This document shows, piece by piece, positions 1-9,140 of a stretch of 20,956 nucleotides of DNA; positions within the stretch are counted from its first letter, which is position 1; each line of letters opens with the position of its first letter. A program made the position numbers and the translations under genes. The stretch comes from an uncultured Mycoplasmatota bacterium (GTDB taxonomy: Bacteria; Bacillota_I; Bacilli_A; RF39; UBA660). Below the pieces are notes generated by a model. It was not told the DNA's origin and searched no databases. It was given only the letters and a program-made list of their open reading frames with translations. The stretch lies in assembly GCA_948437815.1 (NCBI GenBank), contig CAOJKG010000008.1:1-20956 (forward strand). Direction: 5' to 3'.

Positions 1-14
1 TTAAAAATACACCT

Positions 15-44
15 CCAAATGTTAGATTTTTGTCTAACATTTGG
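15..44 (-). terminator. Perfect 12-bp inverted repeat downstream of the recombinase gene
   Basis: CCAAATGTTAGA at 15-26 pairs perfectly with TCTAACATTTGG at 33-44 across a 6-nt loop. It lies about 35 nt past the stop of the leftward recombinase gene. On the minus strand a short T-run follows only after about 9 nt (ATTTTTAA), so it is an imperfect intrinsic terminator. An operator for a gene to the left of the window is the alternative. Confidence 0.5.
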
Positions 45-78
45 GGTGCACTTCAATTCGTAGTAGCTTTTTATTTAC

Positions 79-1062
79 TTATATATTAGCTAAAGGATTA
101 CTTTCAACAGCATTCCTAATTTGCTCATTATTAACATGAGTATAAATTTCTGTGGTCGAAATACTTTCATGTCCTAATAATTCTTGTAGGGCCCTTATAT
201 CAACATTTCCATATTGGTACATTAAAGTAGCAGCAGTATGACGTAATTTATGTACAGAATATTTTCTTGTATCTAATCCCGCTTGTTGTAATTCTTTATT
301 GACAATATGCTGTACAGTTCTGTTGCTAATCCTTTCACGTCTTTCGCTTAAGAATAATGCTTTTTCAGAATGCTTGTTGTCACGTTTTATCCCTTCTTTT
401 GGGCGGACATTTAGATATTCTGATATAGCTCTCATACATGCTTTATTTAAATAGATAGTTCTTTCTTTATTACCTTTACCAATAACATTCATTTTGCATT
501 CATCAAAATCTATATCGTTTATATTAATTCCAACTAATTCAGAAAGACGCATGCCGCAATTTAGAAATAAAGTTATAATTGCAAAATCTCTTTCACAGTT
601 CCTATTATCTTCATTTGAAGCTACATCCAACAATTTTTTACTATCATCTAAAGAAAGATATTTAGGTAATCTTTTATCAAGCTTAGGTGTTTCTAGATTT
701 TGAGCAGGATTTATTTCTATTAAATTAGCTTTTTGACTTAAGTAATTAAAAAATATTCTAATACTAGAAACTTTTCTAGCTCTAGTTGCAGCTTTGCTAT
801 GATTCTCATTAGTAAGATATGCTAAAAAAGCATGGATATCTTCTAATTTAATTTTTTTAATTGTATTAATTGATATGTCATTTATTATAATATTTTTAAA
901 TTCTTTTTCATCTGTCATTTTAAAATGTAATTTTATAAATCTAAGAAAAGTTGCTAAATCATAATTATACTCTTTAACACTATTAGGAGATTTATTTAAA
1001 ATTGTAGTAGAATAATCTAAAAAAGAATTTAGAAAATCAGGATTATCTTCTCTTTTTATCAT
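79..1062 (-). CDS. Tyrosine recombinase, XerC/XerD family
   Basis: A 327-aa site-specific recombinase of the length usual for Xer proteins. The N-terminal SAM-like core-binding domain spans roughly residues 8-110. The catalytic domain shows the complete active site: R172 (in CGMRLSEL), K196 (in IGKGNKER), H271 and R274 (HKLRH), H298 (LLGHES) and the nucleophile Y307 (EIYTHV). The start is supported by GGAG about 9 nt upstream. Known role of the family: resolving chromosome dimers at dif, or strand exchange at related sites. The gene sits in ordinary chromosomal context about 7.6 kb from the prophage, so I read it as a host gene. Inference: since the tandem inovirus carries no recombinase, this or another host Xer protein is a candidate for its integration. 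It could instead be an integrase-like paralogue rather than the dif recombinase. Confidence 0.9.
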   Translation of the reverse strand: MIKREDNPDFLNSFLDYSTTILNKSPNSVKEYNYDLATFLRFIKLHFKMTDEKEFKNIIINDISINTIKKIKLEDIHAFLAYLTNENHSKAATRARKVSSIRIFFNYLSQKANLIEINPAQNLETPKLDKRLPKYLSLDDSKKLLDVASNEDNRNCERDFAIITLFLNCGMRLSELVGININDIDFDECKMNVIGKGNKERTIYLNKACMRAISEYLNVRPKEGIKRDNKHSEKALFLSERRERISNRTVQHIVNKELQQAGLDTRKYSVHKLRHTAATLMYQYGNVDIRALQELLGHESISTTEIYTHVNNEQIRNAVESNPLANI

Positions 1063-1081
1063 AATTTCACACTCCGTTTAT

Positions 1082-2413
1082 TTATTCACTTATTATAAAA
1101 GTTACAATAGCATGACTATCTAAATTATCATGAAAAGTGTAATTCTTATAACATAAATTATATTCAATATTAAAATTATTTTTATTTAATAATATAATAA
1201 TAACACTATTATCTAAATTTTTAAAGCTTGTTATTTGAATATTATCAGAAAAAGTACTAAAATGAATTCTTTTTGCTCCAGGTTTAATGTATTTACTAAA
1301 ATGTCCAATATAATAGAAAGAAGGCGTTTTAATATAATTATCATGCTTTTTATTTATCATAATAGGGCTATTACAATAATTATGTTTGTGGTTAGGTCCG
1401 CCATTATATTCTAAAACCATATTCCAGTCAATGAATCCATTTGTTTCATTATTTAAATCTCCAATTATTTCACTAGCATACATTTCAGCGTTAAAAAGTT
1501 CATCTGAAGCTTTAAAATTGGAGTATCCAGTACATCCTTCAGTATGAATTAGTAATTTGTTTGGAAATAATTTTTTTATTTCACGTAAATTCTCAAAATG
1601 ACTTCCTGTATACCAATGAAAGGCAATTCCTGAAGCATAGTCTAAAGCTCCATTTGTAACTAATGTATCAATTGTTCTATTTAATATGTCATCTTTATTG
1701 TGATCCCAAATAAGAAACTTCATATCTATTTTATTTTTTCTAAATATAGGAACTAGATAATTCTTTAATAAATTTGCTTCTTCTTCAGCAGTATAAGTAC
1801 AAGATTCCCAAAGTTGACTAGCATTAGGTTCATTTTGTATAGTAATATATTTTATTTTTATATTATTTGATAAATAATTTTCTATATATTTAACTAAATA
1901 ATTAGCCCAAGTTTCGTAATATTGTTTTAGTAATTTACCACCATTATATAAATTATTAGTACTTTTCATAAAAGAGGGAGGGGACCATGGGGAAGCTAAG
2001 AATTCTATATCTGTATTTCGCTTTTGAGCTTCTTTTATAGTTGGTATTATATATTTCATATCTCTTTTTATAGAAAAGTCTGATAAATCTTTTTTATATG
2101 AATATGAGTAACTATTTAAAGAAAAGTCAGAGCTACCAATTGGTAATCTACATAAATTATAATTTAAGCCATCTTTTGAAAAATATTCATCTAATATTTT
2201 ATTATATAAAGTTTTATTTACTGTATTTAAGGAATAACATGTGCTTTCTGTAAATGCTCCTCCAAATCCAATTAAATCTTGGAAATAAATGTCTGGATTT
2301 ACACTTACTATATTATTTTCTAAGTTATTATTTTTATGCGAAAAACTTACATTATCACTCTTATGTAGATACAATTTTCTCTTTATGTTAGTTTCTATTT
2401 TTGTTAATTTCAT
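1082..2413 (-). CDS. Glycoside hydrolase family 30 (glucosylceramidase-like)
   Basis: A 443-aa retaining beta-glycosidase. The GH30 signature features are visible: an early FGGAFTES motif (about residues 50-57), the acid/base glutamate E195 in TIQNEPNASQLWE and the nucleophile E292 in LIHTEGCTGYS. A short beta-sandwich-like C-terminal part holds the end of the protein. Known family activities are beta-glucosidase/glucosylceramidase, beta-xylosidase and beta-1,6-glucanase; the sequence alone does not fix the substrate. There is no signal peptide, so it probably acts in the cytoplasm on imported glycans or glycosides. The start at 2413 is chosen because GGAGGT lies 7 nt upstream; an ATG 15 nt further upstream overlaps that Shine-Dalgarno site and is unlikely. 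The gene is divergent from the penicillin-binding protein gene and leads toward the recombinase. Confidence 0.85.
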   Translation of the reverse strand: MKLTKIETNIKRKLYLHKSDNVSFSHKNNNLENNIVSVNPDIYFQDLIGFGGAFTESTCYSLNTVNKTLYNKILDEYFSKDGLNYNLCRLPIGSSDFSLNSYSYSYKKDLSDFSIKRDMKYIIPTIKEAQKRNTDIEFLASPWSPPSFMKSTNNLYNGGKLLKQYYETWANYLVKYIENYLSNNIKIKYITIQNEPNASQLWESCTYTAEEEANLLKNYLVPIFRKNKIDMKFLIWDHNKDDILNRTIDTLVTNGALDYASGIAFHWYTGSHFENLREIKKLFPNKLLIHTEGCTGYSNFKASDELFNAEMYASEIIGDLNNETNGFIDWNMVLEYNGGPNHKHNYCNSPIMINKKHDNYIKTPSFYYIGHFSKYIKPGAKRIHFSTFSDNIQITSFKNLDNSVIIILLNKNNFNIEYNLCYKNYTFHDNLDSHAIVTFIISE

Positions 2414-2579
2414 TAAACTAACCTCCATATACTATTATAATAAATTATATACTAAAAGTATTGAAAATAAAACAGATTTGTTAAAGATTTTGTGCAATGT
2501 TTTATAAATATAAAAAGTAAGAATAATATAAAGATAAATAACAGTGACCTTGTTGATATGTTAACTTTTTTATGATAAA
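2414..2579. promoter_or_regulatory. Divergent intergenic region between the GH30 and PBP genes
   Basis: This 166-bp AT-rich spacer must hold promoters for both divergent genes. A possible rightward promoter is TTGTTA at 2479-2484 with TTATAA 18 nt later (about 2503). Its spacer contains GATTTTGTGCAATGTT (2486-2501), which is also present inside the prophage att core. The promoter assignment is tentative. Confidence 0.35.
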
Positions 2580-5141
2580 ATGCATTCGAATAAGAGTTAT
2601 TACATTAGAGTGAAATCAAGATTAAGGAAAGTGAGTATATTGTCAAAAGATAGGAAAACAAAAAAGAATAATAAAATGATAGATGATGAAGATAATTTTA
2701 TTCCAAAGGCTTTTAAAAAAGAAAAAGAAGAAAATCAAAAGGCTGCAGCTAAAAACACCAAAAAAGCAAAACATAAAAAAAGTAGTTGGAATAAAAAAAT
2801 AGATAAGGATAAGCCAAAAGTAAAATCTAAGATTAAAAGAGTAATAGTAATTATTATTATATTATTAATAATTGGAGTGGGAACCTTTATAGGAATATCT
2901 ACTCATACATGGAAAACACTAGCTAAAGAGATGGTTATAAATGAAAATTCTATTGTAAAAGATATTAATGGAAATGTGATAGCTAAGTTAGGAAGTGAAA
3001 AAAAGAAAGAAAAAATATCTTTAGATGAAATACCAAATGACTTAAAAAATGCATATGTAGCTATTGAGGATGAACGTTTTTATAAACATCATGGAGTTGA
3101 TATAAAAAGAACAGGTTCTGCCATTTTCTCATATGTTATACATTTTGGATCTTCTTCTTTTGGTGGAAGTACAATAACACAACAATTAGTAAAGAATTTA
3201 ACAGGAGATTCAACTGATAGCATTACTAGAAAAGTAAATGAATGGTGGAAAGCATGGCAATTAGAAACTTGTCTTGATAAGAATGAAATATTAGAAGCAT
3301 ATTTAAATGTTATTTATGTTGGTCCAAATATATATGGTGTAGAAGCGGGTAGCCAATATTATTTTAATAAATCAGTAAAAGATTTAACTCTAGAAGAAAT
3401 TGCTTTTTTAGCTGGAATTAATAATTCACCTAATACATATAATCCTTTTAATGATAATGATAATACAGAAAAAATAAAGAAACGAACAAAAATAGTGTTA
3501 TCAAAAATGTTAGAATTAAAATATATTAATCAAAGTAGCTATGATGATGCTATTGCTAAAGTGGATAATGGATTAAAATTTAAAAAAGGGACAATAAATT
3601 CTGGAAATGGAGTATATTCATATCACACAGATGCGCTTATTACTCAAGCAATTAAGAATGTTTCGAAAAAATATAATATTTCCGAAACATTTGCTAATAA
3701 TTATATAAATATGGCAGGGCTTACAATTTGTAGTACACAGGATTCAAATGTACAAAACAAAGTAGAAGCTGAATTCAAAAAAAGTAAATATAGATTAGCA
3801 TCAAAAAATGGTCAAGATAATTCACAAGCTGCAATGGTAATTATAGACCATAAGACGGGATTTGTTAGTGCGTGTACAGGGGGATTAGGAGAAAAAACAC
3901 AGGCTCGTTCTTTAAATAGAGCAACTCAGAGCATTAGGCAGACTGGTTCAGCAATTAAGCCTATAGCAGTATTGGCACCAGCTATAGATAAAAGAATGAT
4001 TACTGGCTCTTCTATTTTTGATGATACTATGAAAGAGTTTGAAAAAGGATTTACTCCAGATGACTATAGTAGTCAATTAGGAAATATAACTGTTAGAAGA
4101 GCTGTAGAATCCTCACAAAATATCCCGTTTGTTGAAATTATGGAAAAATTAAAACCTAAAACATCTATTAAATATTTAGAAAAAATGGGAATTTCTACTT
4201 TAACTGATGAAGATAATAACTTAGTATTATCTTTAGGAGGATTAGAAAAGGGAATTAGTCCATTAGAGATGGCTGGAGCATATGCAACTATTGCTAATGA
4301 TGGTACTTATATACAACCTACTTTTTATAGTGAGATTAAAAATAATTCTGGAAAAACTTTAATTAAACCAAAACAGAAAAAAAGGAAAGTATTTTCAAAA
4401 GAAGTTGCATATATACTAAAAGACTTGTTAACTCAACCTGTAAAAGGACAAAACGGTACAGCAACATATTGTTCTATATCTGGTATGGATGTTGCAGCAA
4501 AAACTGGAACAACAGATGAAAATTATGATAGATGGCTATGTGGATTTACTACATATTATACAGCTGTAACTTGGTTTGGATATGACCAAAATGAAAGTAT
4601 AGACTATTATGGTAAAAATCCTGCTGGTCTAATTTGGGCTAATGTTATGAATAATGTTCATTCAGGATTAAAAGGAACTAGATTTGAAAAGCCAAGTGGG
4701 ATAAAAACTATAACTGTATGTGCAAAGACTGGAATGAAAGCAAATACAGGTTGTCCTAATACATATGAAGAATATTTTTTATGGTTTACAGAACCAGGAA
4801 ACTGTTCAGAACATTCAGGAAAAGAAATAAGCAATAATTCGAATAAAAATAATAGTGTAAATCAATCACAACCATCACAAAATAGGGGACCAACTTTGGA
4901 AGAAGAAGAAAAGGTAAATAATACAAATGTTAATCAAAATACTATAAATAATACTTCTGTGGATAATGATATAACTAATAATAAAACAAATACTACTAAT
5001 ACAAACACTCAAAAACCAAATAAAAATGAAGTATTATCAAATACAACAAATGCAGTGAATAATACAAATAATGTAACAAATAATAATATTACAAGTGAAA
5101 ATAATATAACTACTAATACAACAAACACTTCTGCAGATTAA
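2580..5141 (+). CDS. Bifunctional class A penicillin-binding protein (transglycosylase/transpeptidase)
   Basis: An 853-aa peptidoglycan synthase that polymerises lipid II and cross-links stem peptides on the outer face of the membrane. Order of parts: a highly basic cytoplasmic N-terminus (1-86), one membrane anchor (about 87-108), the GT51 transglycosylase domain with catalytic E163 in AIEDERFYKHHG and the GGSTITQQL motif (195-203), and the penicillin-binding transpeptidase domain with S457-A-I-K460, S512-Q-N514 and K641-T-G643. The last about 85 residues form a low-complexity Asn/Thr-rich tail, typical of wall-proximal linkers in Firmicute PBP1-type proteins. The first ATG has no clear Shine-Dalgarno site; a TTG at 2640 preceded by AAGGAAAGTGAG, or the ATG at 2676, are possible alternative starts, and all keep the basic leader. 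The peptidase gene follows after 31 nt on the same strand, so the two may be cotranscribed. Confidence 0.93.
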   Translation: MHSNKSYYIRVKSRLRKVSILSKDRKTKKNNKMIDDEDNFIPKAFKKEKEENQKAAAKNTKKAKHKKSSWNKKIDKDKPKVKSKIKRVIVIIIILLIIGVGTFIGISTHTWKTLAKEMVINENSIVKDINGNVIAKLGSEKKKEKISLDEIPNDLKNAYVAIEDERFYKHHGVDIKRTGSAIFSYVIHFGSSSFGGSTITQQLVKNLTGDSTDSITRKVNEWWKAWQLETCLDKNEILEAYLNVIYVGPNIYGVEAGSQYYFNKSVKDLTLEEIAFLAGINNSPNTYNPFNDNDNTEKIKKRTKIVLSKMLELKYINQSSYDDAIAKVDNGLKFKKGTINSGNGVYSYHTDALITQAIKNVSKKYNISETFANNYINMAGLTICSTQDSNVQNKVEAEFKKSKYRLASKNGQDNSQAAMVIIDHKTGFVSACTGGLGEKTQARSLNRATQSIRQTGSAIKPIAVLAPAIDKRMITGSSIFDDTMKEFEKGFTPDDYSSQLGNITVRRAVESSQNIPFVEIMEKLKPKTSIKYLEKMGISTLTDEDNNLVLSLGGLEKGISPLEMAGAYATIANDGTYIQPTFYSEIKNNSGKTLIKPKQKKRKVFSKEVAYILKDLLTQPVKGQNGTATYCSISGMDVAAKTGTTDENYDRWLCGFTTYYTAVTWFGYDQNESIDYYGKNPAGLIWANVMNNVHSGLKGTRFEKPSGIKTITVCAKTGMKANTGCPNTYEEYFLWFTEPGNCSEHSGKEISNNSNKNNSVNQSQPSQNRGPTLEEEEKVNNTNVNQNTINNTSVDNDITNNKTNTTNTNTQKPNKNEVLSNTTNAVNNTNNVTNNNITSENNITTNTTNTSAD

Positions 5142-5172
5142 AAGTATATAAATAGAAAGGAAATTTTATAAT

Positions 5173-6939
5173 ATGGAAGAAAAATATAATTGGAATTTAA
5201 AAGATTTATTTAAAGATGATACAGAATATAATCAGACAAAAGATAATATGCAAAAATTATTAAAAGAAATAGAAAGTATGCAAGGAAGAATTACAGATTC
5301 TGTTGAAGAATTATATCAATGTTATCATCTTTATGAAAAAGCTTTACAGCTTTTTGAAAAAATATACAATTATGGAATGTTTATATATCATCTAGATATG
5401 TCTAATCAAGAAGGAATAAAGAAATTTAAAGAAGTAGAAAGTTTATCAAATGAATTTAATAAAGCTACTGCATATATAACTCCTGAAATTACATATGCAG
5501 ATGAAAATAAGATAAAAGAATTTATAAAAGATTCCAAGTTAGAAGATTATAAAAGAGATATTTTAGATATATTAGAGGAAAAGAAACATACTTTAAGTAA
5601 AGAGTCAGAAGAACTATTAGCAAATTATTCAGAAATTTTTTCAGCTTCTGAAAATACATTTGATATATTAACTAATGCAGAATTTAAATTTGGAACATTA
5701 ACAGATGAAGAAGGAAAAGAAGTAGAATTAACAGATAGTAATTATACTGTATACTTAAAAAGTAAAAGTCAAGAAGTTAGAAAACAAGCATTTAATTTAA
5801 TGTATAAAAAATATAGTGAATATATAAATACAATTACTGAATTGTATACAGCAAATGTAAAAACAAATTCAATAACATCAAAATTAAGAAATTATTCTTC
5901 TTGTTTAGAAAGAGCAGTAAAACATGATGATGCAAGTATTAAAGTATATAATTCATTAATCCAAGCTATTGATGAAAATATCAAAACAAATCATGAATTT
6001 TTAGAATTAAAAAGAAAATTATTAGATTTAAAACAATTACACATTTATGATGTGTATGTAAATCCATGTGAAACTGATAAGGATGAAATTACTTTTGAAG
6101 AAGCAAAAGAAGAAGTTTTAGAAGCTTTAAAAATATTAGGAACTGAATATAATGGAAAATTGCAAGAAGCATTTGAAAATAGATGGATAGATGTATATGC
6201 TAAACCTAATAAAAGAGGTGGAGCATATAGTTCAGGTGTTTATGGAGTACATCCTTTTGTACTTACTAATTTTGTTAATAGCAAAAGAGATGTAAGTACT
6301 ATTGCTCACGAATTGGGACATAGTATGCATTCATATTATTCTAATGAAAATCAAAATATAATTAATGCAGATTACACTATTATGGTAGCAGAAGTTGCTT
6401 CTACTGTTAATGAAATATTATTAAGTGATTATCAAATTAAAAAAGAAAAAAATCCAAAGAAAAAAGCAGAATTACTTTATGAATTATTGGAAATGATTAG
6501 AGCAACATTCTTTAGACAAGCAATGTTTGCAGAGTTTGAAAAAATAGTACATGAAAAGATAGAAAATGGAGAAATGCTTTCTGCTGAAGATTTGAATAAG
6601 ATTTATTATGATTTAAACAAGAAATATTTTGGTCCAGAAACTGTAATAGATGAACAAATACAATATGAATGGGCTAGAATTCCTCACTTCTATAGTGATT
6701 TCTATGTATATAAATATGCAACAGGAGTATCTGCAGCTATTTATATTGCAACTAAAATATTAAATCATGAAGAAGGCTTTGTTCAAAAATATATAGAGAT
6801 GTTAAAACAAGGATGTAGTAAAAAATCTATTGATTTATTAAAAATGGTGGATGTTGATTTAGAAAGTAAAGAAACATATGAGAATACGATAAAATTCTAC
6901 AAAAATAAAATGAAAGAGTTAGAGGGGCTTATAAATTAG
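5173..6939 (+). CDS. pepF: Oligoendopeptidase F (M3 family zinc metallopeptidase)
   Basis: A 588-aa cytoplasmic oligopeptidase that cleaves short peptides, of the length usual for PepF. The active site H379-E380-L381-G382-H383 sits in STIAHELGHSMHSYYS, with E407 (MVAEVAS), 24 residues later, as the expected third zinc ligand of the M3 family. An N-terminal helical domain (about 1-190) precedes the catalytic domain. Near the C-terminus, IPHFYSDFYVYKYATG is a characteristic M3B segment that carries substrate-binding Tyr/His residues. There is no signal peptide. AAAGGAAA lies about 9 nt before the ATG. The gene follows the penicillin-binding protein gene by 31 nt, probably in one transcript, without an obvious functional link. 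Confidence 0.92.
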   Translation: MEEKYNWNLKDLFKDDTEYNQTKDNMQKLLKEIESMQGRITDSVEELYQCYHLYEKALQLFEKIYNYGMFIYHLDMSNQEGIKKFKEVESLSNEFNKATAYITPEITYADENKIKEFIKDSKLEDYKRDILDILEEKKHTLSKESEELLANYSEIFSASENTFDILTNAEFKFGTLTDEEGKEVELTDSNYTVYLKSKSQEVRKQAFNLMYKKYSEYINTITELYTANVKTNSITSKLRNYSSCLERAVKHDDASIKVYNSLIQAIDENIKTNHEFLELKRKLLDLKQLHIYDVYVNPCETDKDEITFEEAKEEVLEALKILGTEYNGKLQEAFENRWIDVYAKPNKRGGAYSSGVYGVHPFVLTNFVNSKRDVSTIAHELGHSMHSYYSNENQNIINADYTIMVAEVASTVNEILLSDYQIKKEKNPKKKAELLYELLEMIRATFFRQAMFAEFEKIVHEKIENGEMLSAEDLNKIYYDLNKKYFGPETVIDEQIQYEWARIPHFYSDFYVYKYATGVSAAIYIATKILNHEEGFVQKYIEMLKQGCSKKSIDLLKMVDVDLESKETYENTIKFYKNKMKELEGLIN

Positions 6940-6980
6940 AAAAATATTATAATAAATAGCATTTGAATATAGAGATAATT

Positions 6981-7009
6981 TTGACAAAATTAACATAAAA
7001 TGCTAAAAT
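6981..7009 (+). promoter_or_regulatory. Sigma-A type promoter for the 201-aa gene
   Basis: A perfect -35 box TTGACA (6981-6986) is followed after exactly 17 nt by TAAAAT (7004-7009). The transcript would begin near 7016 and have a leader of about 75 nt. The leader holds the hairpin GAGATAA/TTATCTC (7051-7057 with 7064-7070) just before the Shine-Dalgarno site. Confidence 0.75.
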
Positions 7010-7092
7010 ATAATAAGGAAGATTTTTGTATCCAAATAACATTAAAAATAGAGATAAGGATTATTATCTCAGCAATAACAAGGAGGTACAAC

Positions 7093-7698
7093 ATGGAGGC
7101 AAGGAAAGGTAAATTCTACAGAGAAAAAGAAACACAGGAGCGGAAAATAAGGAAAATAACCTTAGAAGGATTTGAATTACATTACAAAACGGGTAAGGAA
7201 ATTTATCAGGTTATATTAGAAAAAGATTATGATGATCCAATATATTGTAAGGCAATTCAGCGAAACTTTTTGAAAAACCAAGATGTAAATAATAAGTTGT
7301 TTATACTTAAAGAAGTAAACTCAAAGGAATTAGAGAAATACAGATTAGAAGGAAAACCAGGTTTTGTTCTTAAACAAAGTGGAAAATATTTCTATTCCGA
7401 AATAGAAAAGGATATGCCTATAATGTCTTTTAAACTTTTAGGAGATCATATATGTGTAACACCATGTGTATGTAAACATATTTCAAGTGATTGTCAAAAA
7501 GTAATAGAGGGATCTAGTAATATCGAAAGATATAATTGGATAACTAAAGGATATGAGACTTTTAATACGGCAGCTGACTGTTTTGTAGTTATATCTTGTA
7601 ATCAATACGAACAAGTAACACGTAAAAAACCGCATTTATCACCAGAAGAGTGGAAAACAGCACAAGAAAACCTTCGCGATTTTGCAGTAATAAGCTAG
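7093..7698 (+). CDS. Unrecognised 201-aa cytoplasmic protein
   Basis: I do not recognise this protein. The start is set at 7093 because AAGGAGG lies 6 nt upstream and because the promoter at 6981-7009 makes an earlier start (7000) impossible. The N-terminus is highly charged and basic (MEARKGKFYREKETQERK). The middle is of mixed alpha/beta character. Around residues 118-131 there is a cysteine-rich stretch, CVTPCVCKHISSDC, which could bind metal or form disulfides, though the lack of a signal peptide argues for the cytoplasm. It is a single-gene unit with its own promoter and a strong terminator. It is the last host gene before the gene-free stretch and the prophage. Confidence 0.75.
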   Translation: MEARKGKFYREKETQERKIRKITLEGFELHYKTGKEIYQVILEKDYDDPIYCKAIQRNFLKNQDVNNKLFILKEVNSKELEKYRLEGKPGFVLKQSGKYFYSEIEKDMPIMSFKLLGDHICVTPCVCKHISSDCQKVIEGSSNIERYNWITKGYETFNTAADCFVVISCNQYEQVTRKKPHLSPEEWKTAQENLRDFAVIS

Positions 7699-7706
7699 TT
7701 TATTGA

Positions 7707-7751
7707 AAAAAAGAATCAACTATTTTTAATTAAGGATGTTGATTCTTTTTT
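7707..7751 (+). terminator. Intrinsic terminator after the 201-aa gene
   Basis: A 14-bp perfect stem (AAAAAAGAATCAAC at 7707-7720 with GTTGATTCTTTTTT at 7738-7751) ends in a T-run. It begins 9 nt after the stop codon. Confidence 0.85.
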
Positions 7752-8705
7752 GTATAATTTTTTAGAAAATAGCTAAACAAAACCTTGATAATACAAACAA
7801 AAAATTATATATGCTAATATAAAACAAAGAAATTTTACAATTAAAAATATACGAAGTAGGGGAGATAGAAGTAAAAATATCATATGTGATATTAAATTAC
7901 AAGTTTAATAAAAAGATAATTTTATATGAATTAATTTATATTAAAAAAATTTTGTGTAAAGTTTAGAACAAAAATAAATTTACAAATTATAATTTGAATT
8001 TTAAAACTTGATTTTACAAAATCGAACATTTGTTATTTGGTAAATTTTTAGAAATATAAATACAATATTTAAACTTAATTATAATATTATTAACTCAAAA
8101 ATCGTTTTTTAGCAAATTTGTTTATTAAGTTGTATAATTTTGTCATTTACAATATAAATTTTAATTATAAATGATTTATAACATTAGATTTTAGATTTAA
8201 TATAACTATTAAAATTGTGTTTTTATAAAATTATATAAATTTTTATTATCTAAATATATGGCTAATTTAAGAGCTTTAAGGATTTTCGTAATTTTAATAT
8301 AAAAATTATACATTATAATAGTATTTTTATTAGATCATAAAATAGCTGAAAAAAGGTCAAAAAAGCGACTCACGAGAATCGATTTTAAGCCGTTTTTATT
8401 TTAAAGACATATAGTTTGTTGTCTCAAAATACGGCAAATATAGAGTAATAGGTACTTTAGGGATTTTTTAAAAAATTTCATATAAGTATATAAGATTATA
8501 AAATAAAAAATATAAATGAAAAAATTTATTTTAAGAGCTTAGAATTATAAAGTGATATAAATACTTGAATAATATAAGATAATAAAAAAGTGCAATGTAA
8601 AATAATTATGCACATATAAAGCTAAAGGATTTAAAGTACTGAAATTGCTAGGAAGGACTTAATTTGATAGTTCTTATATTTTACTCCACACCTTTTTGTA
8701 CAAAA
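7752..8705. other. Gene-free AT-rich stretch on the host side of attL
   Basis: I find no convincing coding region on either strand over about 950 bp. Composition is extremely AT-rich apart from a small island at 8364-8392. The stretch ends in the 12-bp perfect palindrome TTTTGTACAAAA (8694-8705), which directly abuts the prophage att core. It may be a decayed region or a long intergenic space. Confidence 0.6.
8358..8381 (-). terminator. Minus-strand hairpin with T-run
   Basis: Read on the minus strand, CGATTC-TCGT-GAGTCG (8381 to 8366; 6-bp stem with one G-U pair) is followed by CTTTTTTG. It would stop leftward transcripts that leave the prophage through attL (for example from the 103-aa gene) or end a small leftward RNA. 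No gene that would need it lies close by in the host DNA. Confidence 0.5.
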
Positions 8706-8755
8706 CTTTGATTTTGTGCAATGTTGTTAGTCTATAATTAATAAGAGTTATACAT
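8706..8755. repeat. attL: 50-bp prophage att core, copy 1
   Basis: The 50-bp sequence starting CTTTGATTTTGTGC and ending GAGTTATACAT is identical at 14761-14810 and 20816-20865. On the left it is joined to host DNA (GTACAAAA) and on the right to phage DNA (ACACTCCC). The three copies lie exactly 6055 bp apart and define the ends of the integrated units. Confidence 0.85.
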
Positions 8756-8828
8756 ACACTCCCTAATAAAATTAGATTTATTAAAATTAATTAACATTTA
8801 AATTTGTCTATTTTATATAATAATAAAA

Positions 8829-9140
8829 TTATTTTGTCAATACTTTTTTATTAAAATTTAAAAAAATTATTTTATTATCATTTTCTCTATTATTTTTTTC
8901 TTCTGAATAATTTTTCCATTCTGAAACTTCCCTCTCTTTTATACAATAATATTTTAATTTTATAGATATATTATATTTATTATTATAAAAATCATTATCT
9001 ACAAAATATGGTTTTTGTCTCTCTTCATCAAGTTGTATCATCTCATAAAGTTTTAATTTTGCACTAGTAATATTATCATATATATGTATCATATATGGAG
9101 TTCCAGAATATTGTCTAATATAAATTCCATACTCTTTCAA
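8829..9140 (-). CDS. Unrecognised 103-aa acidic/charged protein, probable phage cargo (copy 1)
   Basis: A small cytoplasmic protein without signal peptide or membrane segment. It starts with TTG, supported by AGGGGGGAT about 7 nt upstream; no in-frame ATG with a better site exists. The N-terminal half (YGIYIRQYSGTPYMIHIY, then a helix) reads like a compact alpha/beta fold, and the C-terminus is Asn/Lys-rich. I do not know its function. It lies at the edge of the phage unit, divergent from the FxLYD-like gene and apart from the structural operon, so it is probably an accessory (moron) gene or a regulator. Confidence 0.7.
   Translation of the reverse strand: MKEYGIYIRQYSGTPYMIHIYDNITSAKLKLYEMIQLDEERQKPYFVDNDFYNNKYNISIKLKYYCIKEREVSEWKNYSEEKNNRENDNKIIFLNFNKKVLTK

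Noticed and set aside
494..703. Plus-strand open frame inside the recombinase gene; similar ones at 2289-2507 and 14434-14652
   Set aside because: All lie antisense to well-supported genes, lack ribosome sites and show no recognisable protein features.
7000..7092. N-terminal extension of the 201-aa protein to 7000
   Set aside because: The extension overlaps the promoter -10 box and the leader; a strong AAGGAGG precedes the ATG at 7093.
8706..8755. att core as the 3' end of a tRNA gene
   Set aside because: No tRNA-like cloverleaf, T-loop motif or CCA end is visible in or beside the core.
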